Counted from the first letter of the stretch, positions 46,011-55,341 are shown. The stretch: 64,000 nucleotides of DNA from Nonomuraea ceibae (GCF_019396325.1 NZ_JAHKRO010000023.1:29699-93698), one strand, 5' to 3'. The notes: generated from the letters alone by a model not told the origin. Translations and numbers: made by a program.

Positions 46011-48047
46011 ATGCCGAGAACCCTGCTGCGCTCCGCGTCCGCGATCCTGCTGGCGCTGACCGCCCTGAACGCCCCCACCGCCCATGCCGACGACGGCGTC
46101 CCCGTCGAGATCACCGTCAACACCCGTGCCGCGCTGGCCGGCGTGCCCGAGACCGGCATCGGGACCAACCACGCCATCTGGGATGCGCACCTGGGCGGCG
46201 ACCAGACCGCGGACCTGCTCAAGGACGCGGGCGTGCGGCTGCTGCGTTACCCGGGCGGCTCGTACTCCGACATCTACCACTGGGCCGACCACACCGCCCC
46301 CGGCGGCTATGTCGCGCCGAACACCGACTTCGACACCTTCATGGCCGGGGCCCGCCGCACCGGCGCGCAGCCGATGGTGACCGCCAACTACGGCACGGGC
46401 ACGGCCGAGGAGGCCGCCGCCTGGGTCCGCTACGCCAACGTCACCAAGGGCTACGGCGTGAAGTACTGGGAGATCGGCAACGAGAACTACGGCAACGGCC
46501 ACTACGGCGCGGCGTGGGAGGCCGACAACCACGCGGACAAGAGCCCGGCCGAGTACGCCAGGCACGTCGTCGCCTACGCGGACGCGATGAAGGCGGTCGA
46601 CCCCACGATCAAGATCGGCGCGGTGCTGACCACGCCCGCGAACTGGCCCGACGCGATCAGGGCGGAGGGCGACGCGGGAAGCTGGAACGAGGTCGTCCTG
46701 TCCACCGCCGGCTCGAAGATCGACTTCGTGGTCCTGCACTGGTACCCGGGCGCCCTGGACCGCACGGGACACGTACCGGACATGATCCAGCTCACCCGCG
46801 AGCAGATCGCCAGGCTCGCCGGGCCGGGCGCGGAGCGGATCGGCATCGCGATGACCGAGTTCAACACCGGTTCCAGCAGCAACGGCACCAATACCCAGCC
46901 GGGCGCGCTGGCCGCCGCCGACGCGTACGCGACGCTGCTGGCGAACGGCGTGTTCACGGTCGAGTGGTGGAACGTCCACAACGGCATCGGCACGGTAACC
47001 GAGGTCGAGGGGCACACCGACTACGGCGACTTCGGCCTGCTGTCGAGCGGGACGTGCACCGCCGACGGGTCGGTCTGCGAGCCGGCGTTCAACACGCCGT
47101 TCGCGCCCTACTACGCGCTGCAGATGGTCGGCAGGTTCGCCCGGCCGGGTGACCAGTTCGTCCGGGCGGCGAGCGACACGCCCGCCGTCAGCGCGCACGC
47201 CGCCCGCCGCCCGAACGGCGACCTGGCGGTCATGCTGATCAACACCTCGCGCGACACCTCGTACGCGGCGGCGATCGACTACGCGGGCTACACCCCGGCG
47301 GTCGGCGCGCCGACGGTGCTCACCCACACCAACGGCGCGACCTCCATCACCACCGCGACCAGCGGCAGCGCCACCAGCCAGACGCTGCCGCCGCTGTCGC
47401 TGACGACGATCGTCCTCAAGCCGGCCGCCGACCGGTCCGGTCCCGCCGCCCCCGCCCAGCCTGTCGCGTCGGCCGTCACGGACACCAAGGCCACGATCAC
47501 CTGGCCGCGCGCCACGGCCGGCGACCGGCCCATCGCCAAGTACGAGGTGCACCGCCAGCACGGCGCGGTCACCGAGCAGCTCGGCGAGACCTCGGGCACC
47601 TCGTTCACGGCAGGCAACCTGCGGCCGGGCACCCGCTACACGGTCAACGTGATCGCCCGCGACGCCGGCGGCGGCCTCTCCTGGGCCTCGCCGCCGCTGA
47701 CGTTCACCACGAAGGCCCCCGCCACCAGCTCGTGCTCGGTACGGCTGAGCGTCCAGTCCGACTGGTCGAGCGGCTACGTCGGGTCGATCGACGTCACCAA
47801 CACCGGCGCGCCGATCGACGGCTGGACCCTCGACTTCGCCTGGCCGAGAAGCTGGCAGAGTCTGGGGAGCGGCTGGAGCGCGGTCTGGACGCAGGACGGG
47901 CGGGCGGTCAAGGCCGTCAGCGAGCCCGGCAACCGCGCCCTGGCCACCGGGGCGTCGGCCACGATCGGCTTCGTGGGCAACTACTCGGGGCCGAACGTGC
48001 TTCCGTCCGTGTTCAGGCTCAACGGCACGGTCTGCGCGGCCAGCTGA
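46011..48047 (+). CDS. Secreted GH51-like alpha-L-arabinofuranosidase with FnIII and CBM2
   Basis: 678 residues. A Sec signal (RTLLRSASAILLALTAL, cleavage near AHA-DD at about residue 25) is followed by a TIM-barrel glycosidase domain. The acid/base Glu158 is in YWEIGNENYG and the likely nucleophile Glu283 in AMTEFNTGSS, with RYPGGSYSDIYHW early in the barrel, as in clan GH-A arabinofuranosidases. A fibronectin type III module spans about 480-570 and a family 2 cellulose-binding module the last about 100 residues (CSVRLSVQSDWSSGY to NGTVC). GAGGTG precedes the ATG. It should debranch arabinoxylan at cellulose surfaces. Exact GH family is inferred from motifs. Confidence 0.83.
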   Translation: MPRTLLRSASAILLALTALNAPTAHADDGVPVEITVNTRAALAGVPETGIGTNHAIWDAHLGGDQTADLLKDAGVRLLRYPGGSYSDIYHWADHTAPGGYVAPNTDFDTFMAGARRTGAQPMVTANYGTGTAEEAAAWVRYANVTKGYGVKYWEIGNENYGNGHYGAAWEADNHADKSPAEYARHVVAYADAMKAVDPTIKIGAVLTTPANWPDAIRAEGDAGSWNEVVLSTAGSKIDFVVLHWYPGALDRTGHVPDMIQLTREQIARLAGPGAERIGIAMTEFNTGSSSNGTNTQPGALAAADAYATLLANGVFTVEWWNVHNGIGTVTEVEGHTDYGDFGLLSSGTCTADGSVCEPAFNTPFAPYYALQMVGRFARPGDQFVRAASDTPAVSAHAARRPNGDLAVMLINTSRDTSYAAAIDYAGYTPAVGAPTVLTHTNGATSITTATSGSATSQTLPPLSLTTIVLKPAADRSGPAAPAQPVASAVTDTKATITWPRATAGDRPIAKYEVHRQHGAVTEQLGETSGTSFTAGNLRPGTRYTVNVIARDAGGGLSWASPPLTFTTKAPATSSCSVRLSVQSDWSSGYVGSIDVTNTGAPIDGWTLDFAWPRSWQSLGSGWSAVWTQDGRAVKAVSEPGNRALATGASATIGFVGNYSGPNVLPSVFRLNGTVCAAS

Positions 48048-48149
48048 GAGGCCGCCGCTGGCATTTTCACGACATGTCGCCATCCGGTCAGCCGCATACC
48101 CCCCATTGACCGGTCCTTATCCCGCATCCTCATGAACGAGTAAAGCAAT

Positions 48150-51100
48150 GTGTCATTGCACGACAGATCGGGTTCGTTCATGGGATGGATCACCCGCTTC
48201 ACCGCCGTCGGCGCGGGCCTGGCGATGCTCGCCGTGCCCACGCAGGCGCAGGCGACGCCGCCGGAGCCCGCCTCCGGCGGCGGTGACCTGCACGAGGTCA
48301 CGCTGATCACCGGTGACGTGGTCACCGTCAGGGAGGTCGCCGGCGGCAAGCGCGCCACGACCGTGCGGCCGGGCAAGGGCCGGGAGGACGTCAGGTTCTT
48401 CACCGAGGAGGAGGACGGCGAGCTCACCGTCACTCCCGCCGACATGGTCCCCTACCTGTCCCGGGGCCTGGTCGACGAGCGGCTGTTCGCCGTGAGCGAC
48501 CTCATCGAGCAGGGGTACGACGACGAGAGCAGCGAGGTCCTGCCGCTCATCCTGTCCTACCGCGACAGCGACGCGAAGGCCGTCACGCTGCGCAGCGTCA
48601 ACGCGCGGACGATGCGGGCCGACAAGGACGAACTGCCCGTGCTGTGGGCCGCCGAGCGCGCGGGCGGCGAGCCGAAGCTGCGGGACGGCCTGGCCAAGGT
48701 CTGGCTGGACGGCAAGGTCACCGCGACGCTGGAGCACAGCGTGCCGCAGGTGGGCGCGCCGCAGGCGTGGCAGGACGGCTTCGACGGCAAGGGCGTGAAG
48801 GTCGCGGTCCTCGACACCGGGATCGACGAGACGCACCCCGACGTCAAGGACAGGGTCGTCGAGGCCCGCAACTTCACCGACGACCCGTCGGCCAAGGACG
48901 AGCACGGGCACGGGACCCACGTCGCCGCGACCGTCGCCGGCGTCGGCGCGGCCTCGGGCGGCCTGCGCAAGGGCGTCGCGCCCGGCGCCGAGCTGGTGAT
49001 CGGCAAGGTGTTGAACGCGAGAGGCAGCGGCACGGAGTCGCAGGTGCTCGCCGGCATGGAGTGGGCGGCCAGGGAGAGCGGCGCCGACGTCGTCAACATG
49101 AGCCTCGGCGGCGGCGCCACCGACGGCACCGACCCGCTCAGCACCGCCGTGGACGTGCTGACCGAGCAGACCGGCACGCTGTTCGTGATCGCCGCGGGCA
49201 ACGACGGCAGCGAGTACAGCGTCGGCTCGCCCGGCGCCGCCACCTCGGCCCTGACCGTGGGCGCGGTGGACGCCGACGACGCCCTCGCCCCCTTCTCCAG
49301 CCGCGGCCCCCGCCTGGACGAGGCGGTCAAGCCGGACATCACCGCACCGGGCGTCGGCATCGTCGCCGCGCGGGCCGCGGGCACCGGCCTGGGCACGCCG
49401 GTCGACGAGCTCCACACCAAGCTCTCCGGCACCTCGATGGCCACGCCGCACGTGGCCGGCGCGGCGGCGATCCTGGCCCAGCGCCACCCCGGCTGGACCG
49501 CCGCGCAGCTCAAGAACGCGCTGGTGTCCACGTCGAAGACCATCGCCGGGCAGACCCCGTACGAGCAGGGCGGCGGGCGGCTGGACGTGACGCGCGCCCT
49601 CCGTCAGACCGTCACCGCGACGGGGACGCTGAGCCTGGGCGTGCACGAGGACGGCGACACCGGCGTCCCCGGCGGCGAGATCACCTACACGAACACGGGA
49701 CAGGCGCCCGTCACGCTCGCCCTCACCCCCTCCGTCACCAACCTCGACGGCCAGGCCCCGGCCGAGGGCGCGGTCACCCTGTCGGCGACCACGCTCACCG
49801 TCGAGCCGGGCGCGAGCGCGAGCGTGCGCGTCACCGTGGACCCGGCCAAGCTCCAGCACGGCCGGCACGCGGGCTACGTCACCGCCACCGCGGGCGACGC
49901 CGTCGCGCACACCACGATCGCCCTCACCCGCCGGGGCAAGATCCACAAGGTCCGCTTCACCGCCGTGCACGCCGACGGCTCCCCCGCCCGCGTGCCCTTC
50001 ATCTCCATGTACGGGGCCTCCAGCAGGGACGACGTCTACGGCTACATCCTCGACGAGCAGTCCGGCTGGACGGCCGAGGTCGCCGAGGGCACCTACCACA
50101 TGCAGGCGATCCTGGGCGAGACGAGCTCCGAGACGCCCGTCGACACGCTCGTGGTGAACCCGGAGCTGCCGGTGACCGGTGACATGGAGATCGTGCTCGA
50201 CCCCAGGACCGCCGTGCCCGTCGAGATCAGGACGTCGCAGCCGGTGATCCAGGAGGGCATCTCCACCTACTTCACCCACCGCACGTACGGGTCGCGCAAG
50301 ATCAGCCTGGGCTCGATGAACTTCCCGTCGGTCGACGGGCTCTCGGTCACGCCGACCAAGCCCGTCACGAACGGCACGTTCGAGTTCGCCTCGCGCTGGC
50401 AGCTCGCCGCGCCCCGCGTGACCGCCGAGCTGGGCCGCGACCCGCTGGTGGTGCGCCCCGCGATCAGGTCGCCGGAGTTCGCCGGCAAGAAGCGCTGGCC
50501 CCTGGCCACCGCCGACGCCGGTGACGTGAAGGGCAAGGCGGTCGTCCTGGTCAGCGAGCAGTTCGGCGACTGGACGAGCAAGCTGCAGGGCATCGCCGAC
50601 GCCGGAGCCGCCGCGGTGATCGTCGTCGGCCCCGACGGCCGGGCCATGTGGCAGCCGTGGAAGCCGGAGGGCGAGCGCGACCCGCTGCCCACCCTGCTGA
50701 TCACCCACGACCGCGGCCAGGCGCTGCTGGAGAAGGCGCGCTCGGGCGGCGTGATCGAGGTGAACGGGCAGTTCGCCCCGCCGTACCTGTACGAGGTCAT
50801 GCAGGTCTCCTCCGGCCACGTGCCCGAGCGGGTCGTGCACGACGTGAACTGGCGCAACACCGCCCTGGTCGAGGCCGGCTACCACGAGTCCGGCGGCGAC
50901 CGCTACGGCAAGGACCAGCGCTTCGGCTGGCGCCCGTGGCAGACGTACGACCTGGGCTCGCAGATGGAGACGCAGCGCATCGTCAACACGCCGCTGCGCC
51001 GGGCCGAGTACGTCAGCGCCGGCGACACCCAGTGGCAGCACGTCGTGCAGCACGCGCTGACCTGGGAGTCGATGAGCCGGCTGCGCGGCGGGCTGACCGA

Positions 51101-51776
51101 CCGGCCGCGGACCTACCGGCCGGGCGAGCGCGTCAAGGAGGACTGGTTCGCCCCGGTCGTGCGCCCGGCCGTCCAGGCGGCGACCCGGACGGGTGACGTG
51201 CTGACCGTGCAGGTGCCCGAGTTCGTGGACGCCGACGGGCACCAGGGCTACGCGCGGGACAGCGCCGACAAGGACACCACCGCGGCCCGCTTCTACCGGG
51301 ACGGGCAGCTGGTGGAGGAGCGCAGCACGCTGCGCGGCGCCTTCCCCGCCGTGCCGGAGGACGCCGAGTACCGGCTGGAGCTGGACACCACACGCACCGG
51401 CGACGAGTGGCTGCACGCCACGGCCACGCGGACGTCGTGGACGTTCAGGTCCGCCAGGACGGAGGACACCCGGCCGCTGCCGATGCTCGGCGTCGACTAC
51501 GACATCCCGGCCGACCTGGAGGGCCGGGTCCACCGGACGCTCCCGGTCAAGCTCGGCTTCACCGCGCCCGCCGCCAGGAAGCTCAGCGCGGAGCTGTCGT
51601 ACGACGACGGCAGGACCTGGCGGCGGCTGCCGCTGATCCCCGCGGGCCGGGGGCAGCACGTCGCCCTGGTCTCGCACCGCAGGACCGACCTCGGGGTGTC
51701 GCTGCGGGTGACCGCGACGGGCGCCGCCGGAGAGCGGTTCGAGCAGACCGTCACCCGCGCGTACGGGGTCCGGTAG
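48150..51776 (+). CDS. Secreted S8 family serine peptidase (large subtilase)
   Basis: 1208 residues from this GTG; an ATG ten codons downstream would give a more classical signal peptide (GWITRFTAVGAGLAMLAVP, cleavage near AQA) and may be the true start. A pro-region spans about 40-200. The catalytic domain has D222 (VAVLDTGIDETHPD), H254 (HGHGTHVAATVAG) and S429 (SGTSMATPHVAGAAA). Further on are Ig-like segments, a PA-type insert around residues 780-860 (GDVKGKAVVLVSEQ) and C-terminal beta domains. It likely degrades extracellular protein. It abuts a convergent LuxR/TrmB-type regulator gene with no gap, a pairing often seen for this protease class. Confidence 0.88.
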   Translation: MSLHDRSGSFMGWITRFTAVGAGLAMLAVPTQAQATPPEPASGGGDLHEVTLITGDVVTVREVAGGKRATTVRPGKGREDVRFFTEEEDGELTVTPADMVPYLSRGLVDERLFAVSDLIEQGYDDESSEVLPLILSYRDSDAKAVTLRSVNARTMRADKDELPVLWAAERAGGEPKLRDGLAKVWLDGKVTATLEHSVPQVGAPQAWQDGFDGKGVKVAVLDTGIDETHPDVKDRVVEARNFTDDPSAKDEHGHGTHVAATVAGVGAASGGLRKGVAPGAELVIGKVLNARGSGTESQVLAGMEWAARESGADVVNMSLGGGATDGTDPLSTAVDVLTEQTGTLFVIAAGNDGSEYSVGSPGAATSALTVGAVDADDALAPFSSRGPRLDEAVKPDITAPGVGIVAARAAGTGLGTPVDELHTKLSGTSMATPHVAGAAAILAQRHPGWTAAQLKNALVSTSKTIAGQTPYEQGGGRLDVTRALRQTVTATGTLSLGVHEDGDTGVPGGEITYTNTGQAPVTLALTPSVTNLDGQAPAEGAVTLSATTLTVEPGASASVRVTVDPAKLQHGRHAGYVTATAGDAVAHTTIALTRRGKIHKVRFTAVHADGSPARVPFISMYGASSRDDVYGYILDEQSGWTAEVAEGTYHMQAILGETSSETPVDTLVVNPELPVTGDMEIVLDPRTAVPVEIRTSQPVIQEGISTYFTHRTYGSRKISLGSMNFPSVDGLSVTPTKPVTNGTFEFASRWQLAAPRVTAELGRDPLVVRPAIRSPEFAGKKRWPLATADAGDVKGKAVVLVSEQFGDWTSKLQGIADAGAAAVIVVGPDGRAMWQPWKPEGERDPLPTLLITHDRGQALLEKARSGGVIEVNGQFAPPYLYEVMQVSSGHVPERVVHDVNWRNTALVEAGYHESGGDRYGKDQRFGWRPWQTYDLGSQMETQRIVNTPLRRAEYVSAGDTQWQHVVQHALTWESMSRLRGGLTDRPRTYRPGERVKEDWFAPVVRPAVQAATRTGDVLTVQVPEFVDADGHQGYARDSADKDTTAARFYRDGQLVEERSTLRGAFPAVPEDAEYRLELDTTRTGDEWLHATATRTSWTFRSARTEDTRPLPMLGVDYDIPADLEGRVHRTLPVKLGFTAPAARKLSAELSYDDGRTWRRLPLIPAGRGQHVALVSHRRTDLGVSLRVTATGAAGERFEQTVTRAYGVR

Positions 51777-52766
51777 TCACAGCCAGCGCTCGCGGGCCGC
51801 ATGCCAGGCAAGCTGCATCCTGGTCTGCGCGCCCGCGCGCCGCATGAGGTGGTAGACGCGGCGCTGCACGGTACGCAGGCTGAGCCCGAGCTGGCTCGCG
51901 ATCGACTTGTCGGGGACGCCGGCGACCAGCAGCGAGAGCAGGTAGAGCTCGTCGGCGTCCAGCGGGCAGCCGGCCGCCGCGTCGATGACCTGCCCGTCGT
52001 CCAGCGACCGGATCGGCGTGGCCCGGTCCCACTGGGCCTCGAACAGCGCGATCAGCGCGTCCAGCAGGCTGCTGCCGCGTACCAGCGCGGCGGTGGTCTC
52101 GGTCCGCCCGCCCGCGTGCTGCACCAGCGGCAGCAGCGCGGTCGCCCGGTCCGCGATCATCATCCGCACCGGCAGGGACCGCACGGCGCGGGCGCGCTCG
52201 CCGAGCTTGATGCCGTAGGCGACGTTGGCCACCATCCCGGGCTCCTCCAGCAGGGCCCGCTCGTAGATCACCCGGTAGTCGACGCCCCGGCCGAGCGCGT
52301 CCAGCTCCTCGGTGTTGTCCTGGGACGGCATCACCACGTGCCCGGCGCGGCAGAAGTACATGACCTCCTCGCGGGCGCTGTTCTGCAGATGGCGCACCTG
52401 CTCACGCAGCGCGGCGCGGCTCGGCAGCACCTCGATCAGCCGGTCGGCGTCGCGGCGGCGCAGGCTGGTGCGGTATTCCTCGGCGAGCTGCTCGACCGCC
52501 TGGCGGGCCCAGTCGATGCTCTCCTGCCGCCGCATCAGCAGCGGCCCGAGCGCGACGTCCGGGGCCACCGGCGCGAACCCGCGCCCACCCGCGTCGCGGA
52601 CCAGCCCCAGGTCCCGCATCGTGGCGAGCGCGCCGGCCGCCGCCTCGGCCGTGATCCCCAGCTCCTCGGCGAGGTCGGCCGCCTCCGCCTCGCCCGCGCG
52701 GACGAGTAAGCGGTACGCCCGTTCCGTCACCTCGTCGAGCCCGGCAGCCTCCAACATGGTCCCCAT
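51777..52766 (-). CDS. LuxR-type regulator with N-terminal TrmB-like winged helix
   Basis: 329 residues. The N-terminal part (LDEVTERAYRLLVRAGEAEA, AEELGITAEAAAGALATMRD) resembles a TrmB winged helix, the middle has a phospholipase-D-like or ligand-binding region (EEVMYFCRAGHVVMP), and the C terminus is a LuxR helix-turn-helix (SIASQLGLSLRTVQRRVYHLM). ATG at this position or three codons later. Upstream is the 12-bp palindrome TAAGTGCACTTA. Its direct contact with the subtilase gene suggests it regulates that protease, but this is inferred from gene order. Confidence 0.8.
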   Translation of the reverse strand: MGTMLEAAGLDEVTERAYRLLVRAGEAEAADLAEELGITAEAAAGALATMRDLGLVRDAGGRGFAPVAPDVALGPLLMRRQESIDWARQAVEQLAEEYRTSLRRRDADRLIEVLPSRAALREQVRHLQNSAREEVMYFCRAGHVVMPSQDNTEELDALGRGVDYRVIYERALLEEPGMVANVAYGIKLGERARAVRSLPVRMMIADRATALLPLVQHAGGRTETTAALVRGSSLLDALIALFEAQWDRATPIRSLDDGQVIDAAAGCPLDADELYLLSLLVAGVPDKSIASQLGLSLRTVQRRVYHLMRRAGAQTRMQLAWHAARERWL

Positions 52767-52793
52767 GATGACAGGTGGCCCCCAAACGGCACA

Positions 52794-52805
52794 TAAGTGC
52801 ACTTA
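52794..52805. promoter_or_regulatory. Palindrome upstream of the LuxR/TrmB-type gene
   Basis: TAAGTGCACTTA is a perfect 12-bp palindrome 27 nt upstream of the regulator start, in the 77-nt gap after the flavohaemoglobin gene. It is a candidate autoregulatory site. Confidence 0.5.
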
Positions 52806-52843
52806 AATCAGGTACGGGGACCTCGTCGCGCTCTCGGCTCCGC

Positions 52844-54028
52844 TCAGGCCGCGGCGATCCACAGATCGGGGCCGAACACCTCGTAGTGGATGTCCTTGGG
52901 CGCCATGCCCGCGCCGATGAGCTGGGCCCTGGCCTCCCGCATGAACGGCAGCGGCCCGCACAGGTAGGCCACCGAGCCCGCCGGGATGTCGACCCCGGCC
53001 AGGTCGATCCGGCCCGCCCTGCCCCGCCGGCCGTCCTCGTACCAGAAGATCTTCTCGGCCCGGGGCAGCACGGCGGTCAGCGCCTCCATGTCCTCGCGCA
53101 GCGCGTGCTCGGGCTCGGAGCGGTCGGCGTGCAGCAGCAGGACGCGGCGGTCGCTGCCGGTCTCGGCCAGGTGCTGGAGCATCGCGGTGATCGGGGTGCA
53201 GCCGATGCCGGCGGAGGCCAGCACGAGCGGCGCGTCGCCGCCCGCCAGCGTCACGTCGCCGAACGGGGCCGACAGCGTCAGCTCGTCGCCCGGCTCGACA
53301 GTGGCGTGCAGCAGGTTGGACACCTCGCCCTCGGGGGCGCCCTCGCCGCGCACCCGCTTGACGGTGATCCGCCGCAGCCCGTCGGCGCCGTGGCCGGACA
53401 GCGTGTACTGCCGGAGCTGGTGCACCCCGTCGGGCATCCGCACCCGGACGCTGACGTACTGACCGGGCAGCGCGGGCGGGACCGGCTCGTCGCCGACGGG
53501 CGCGAGCACGAGCGACATGACGTCGGCGGTCTCCTCGCGGCGCTCGACGACCCGCCACGGGCGCCAGGTGCGGCCCTCGCTCGCGCCGGCCTGCGCGTAG
53601 ATGCGGGCCTCCATCGCGATCAGGGCGCCGGCCATCAGCCAGTAGACCTCGTCCCAGGCGGCGGCCACCTCGGGCGTGACCGCCTCGCCCAGCACCTCGG
53701 CGATGGCCGCGAACAGGTACTTGTGCACGATCACGTACTGGTCGTCGGTGATGCCGACGGCGGCGTGCTTGTGCGCGATGCGAGTGAGCAGCGCGTCGGG
53801 CCGCTCGTCCGGGTTGTCGAGCAGGGCGCCGGCGAACGCGGCGATGGACCCGGCCAGCGCCCTGCGCTGCTCGCCGCTGCGCTGGTTGCCCCGGTTGAAC
53901 AGGCCGTCGAGCAGCTCCGGCCGCTCGGCGAACATCGTCTCGTAGAAGCGGGCGGTGATCGTGTCGAGCGACGCGCCCACGACGGGGAGGGTGGCGCGGA
54001 CGGTCGCGGCGCTTTCCGCGGACAGCAT
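52844..54028 (-). CDS. hmp: Flavohaemoglobin (nitric oxide dioxygenase)
   Basis: 394 residues: globin domain (1-140) with FNRGNQRSGEQRRALAGSI around the distal pocket and the proximal histidine in AHKHAAVGI, then an FAD domain (RQYTLSG binding motif) and an NAD domain (ASAGIGCTPI to YLCGPLPFM). It oxidises NO to nitrate using NAD(P)H and O2. Directly downstream (36 nt) of an Rrf2 regulator on the same strand, with a perfect inverted repeat overlapping its ribosome-binding site, so NO-dependent derepression by an NsrR-like protein is likely. Confidence 0.93.
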   Translation of the reverse strand: MLSAESAATVRATLPVVGASLDTITARFYETMFAERPELLDGLFNRGNQRSGEQRRALAGSIAAFAGALLDNPDERPDALLTRIAHKHAAVGITDDQYVIVHKYLFAAIAEVLGEAVTPEVAAAWDEVYWLMAGALIAMEARIYAQAGASEGRTWRPWRVVERREETADVMSLVLAPVGDEPVPPALPGQYVSVRVRMPDGVHQLRQYTLSGHGADGLRRITVKRVRGEGAPEGEVSNLLHATVEPGDELTLSAPFGDVTLAGGDAPLVLASAGIGCTPITAMLQHLAETGSDRRVLLLHADRSEPEHALREDMEALTAVLPRAEKIFWYEDGRRGRAGRIDLAGVDIPAGSVAYLCGPLPFMREARAQLIGAGMAPKDIHYEVFGPDLWIAAA

Positions 54029-54036
54029 GGGGGACC

Positions 54037-54057
54037 TCCAGATAATTGGTATCTGGA
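54037..54057 (-). promoter_or_regulatory. Inverted repeat overlapping the hmp ribosome-binding site
   Basis: TCCAGATA and TATCTGGA are perfect 8-bp arms around a 5-nt spacer, in the 36-nt gap between the Rrf2 and hmp genes. On the minus strand the last arm overlaps GGAGG of hmp. It could be an Rrf2/NsrR operator or, as RNA, a hairpin masking the ribosome-binding site. Confidence 0.6.
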
Positions 54058-54064
54058 ATGCATA

Positions 54065-54532
54065 TTAAAGAGCCGGCTCGCCGGTCCCCGATCTGGGTGG
54101 GACGCTCAGCCCGAGCAGCACCGGCCTGGTCGGCCCCGTGACCAGCGCATCGACCGTCAGCGTGTCGAGCGACGCATAGAAGGCCTCCTGCGCCTGGCGC
54201 AGCGCCCCGCGCAACCGGCAGGCCGCCCGCAGCGGGCACGGCAGCAGCGCGTCCTCGCACCCCACCACCTCGTGCTCGCCCTCCAGCCGGCGCACGATCG
54301 AGCCCACCGTCGCCTGCCGCCCCGCCGCCGTGAGCTGTAGCCCGCCGCCACGCCCGCGCCGGGTCTCCACCAGCCCCATCTCGCTCAGCCGCGAGACCGC
54401 CTTGGCCGCGTGCGTATAGGGGATCGCCAGCACGTCGGCGGCGGCCCGCGTGGTCAGCAGCTCGTCACCGCTCACGACGGCCAGGCGCATCACGATCCGC
54501 AGGGAGATGTCGGTGAAGGCGGTCAGGCGCAT
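54065..54532 (-). CDS. Rrf2 family regulator, NsrR-like
   Basis: 155 residues. N-terminal winged helix (LTAFTDISLRIVMRLAV, DVLAIPYTHAAKAVSRLSEMGLVETRRGRGGG) and the three cysteines expected to hold an iron-sulfur cluster in GCEDALLPCPLRAACRL. The Rrf2-flavohaemoglobin order indicates an NsrR-type nitric oxide sensor. ATG is 7 nt after TTACCT on the minus strand. Repeats of CAAGGTAA and ACCTTG-n8-CAAGGT in the divergent region may be its operators and could also influence the prenyltransferase gene. Confidence 0.87.
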   Translation of the reverse strand: MRLTAFTDISLRIVMRLAVVSGDELLTTRAAADVLAIPYTHAAKAVSRLSEMGLVETRRGRGGGLQLTAAGRQATVGSIVRRLEGEHEVVGCEDALLPCPLRAACRLRGALRQAQEAFYASLDTLTVDALVTGPTRPVLLGLSVPPRSGTGEPAL

Positions 54533-54564
54533 GCCCCCAAGGTAATCCTCCCCACCGACCCACC

Positions 54565-54592
54565 TTGACACCACGCAAGGTAAAGCTACAGT
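54565..54592 (+). promoter_or_regulatory. Consensus promoter of the cis-prenyltransferase gene
   Basis: TTGACA (54565-54570) and TACAGT (54587-54592) are spaced by 16 nt, the best sigma-70-type promoter in the window; the ATG follows 11 nt later. The overlapping ACCTTG-n8-CAAGGT repeat covers the -35 box and could be a repressor site. Confidence 0.6.
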
Positions 54593-54603
54593 TACCCTGA
54601 GTC

Positions 54604-55341
54604 ATGGGGGTGGTCATGCTCTTGCCGCGGCACGTCGCCTGCGTGATGGACGGAAACGGCCGGTGGGCCGCGCAGCGATCACTGCCGCGCACCGCCGGCC
54701 ACGAGGCCGCCGAGGCCGCCGTGATGGACGTCATCGAGGCGGCGCGCAGCGCCGGGGTCACCTGGCTGAGCCTGTACGCCTTCTCCACGGAGAACTGGCG
54801 GCGCCCGGCCGCCGAGGTCGACATCCTCATGCGGCTCGTCCGCCGCGCCATCCGCAAGCACGCCCCCGCCCTGCACGCCCGGGGCGTCCGCTGCCGCTTC
54901 CTCGGCATGGCCGACCCGCGCATCCCGCAGCCCCTGGTCCGCGACATCACCGACCTGATGACGCTCACCGGCGACAACAGGCGCATGACGCTGACCGTGG
55001 CCTTCGACCACGGCGGACGCCGCGACATCGTGGCCGCGGCCCGCTCGCTGATCCGCTCCGCCACGCCCGCCGACCAGGTCACCGAGGACAGCTTCGCCCA
55101 GCACCTGCCCTACTCCGACACCCCCGACGTCGACCTCGTCATCCGCACGTCCGGGGAGCAGCGCATCTCCAACTTCATGCTCTGGCAGGTCGCCTACGCC
55201 GAATGGGTCTTCCCGCAGGTGCTCTGGCCCGACTTCCGCGCCACCCACTTCTGGGAATGCCTCGACACCTACCGGCGGCGCCAGCGCCGTTTCGGCGACG
55301 TACGCCAGTCCACCACCTTGACCGGGGAGGGTCACCGATGA
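54604..55341 (+). CDS. uppS: Cis-prenyltransferase (UPP synthase family)
   Basis: 245 residues, full-length for the family. It adds isopentenyl units in Z configuration to an allylic diphosphate. Catalytic Asp16 is in VACVMDGNGRWA; further blocks are SLYAFSTENWRRP and the C-terminal IRTSGEQRISNFMLWQVAYAEW. The usual RTGGE appears as RTSGE. Chain length is not predictable from sequence by eye. It overlaps the MpaB-like gene as ATGA, so the product is probably made with that oxygenase, not as the housekeeping undecaprenyl enzyme; a second essential copy elsewhere in the genome would be expected. Confidence 0.87.
   Translation: MGVVMLLPRHVACVMDGNGRWAAQRSLPRTAGHEAAEAAVMDVIEAARSAGVTWLSLYAFSTENWRRPAAEVDILMRLVRRAIRKHAPALHARGVRCRFLGMADPRIPQPLVRDITDLMTLTGDNRRMTLTVAFDHGGRRDIVAAARSLIRSATPADQVTEDSFAQHLPYSDTPDVDLVIRTSGEQRISNFMLWQVAYAEWVFPQVLWPDFRATHFWECLDTYRRRQRRFGDVRQSTTLTGEGHR

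Noticed and set aside
48153..51677. Very long open frame on the minus strand opposite the subtilase gene
   Set aside because: It mirrors the codon pattern of the plus-strand subtilase, is full of low-complexity Arg/Ala/Gly/Val, and has no domain; GC-rich DNA produces such antisense frames.
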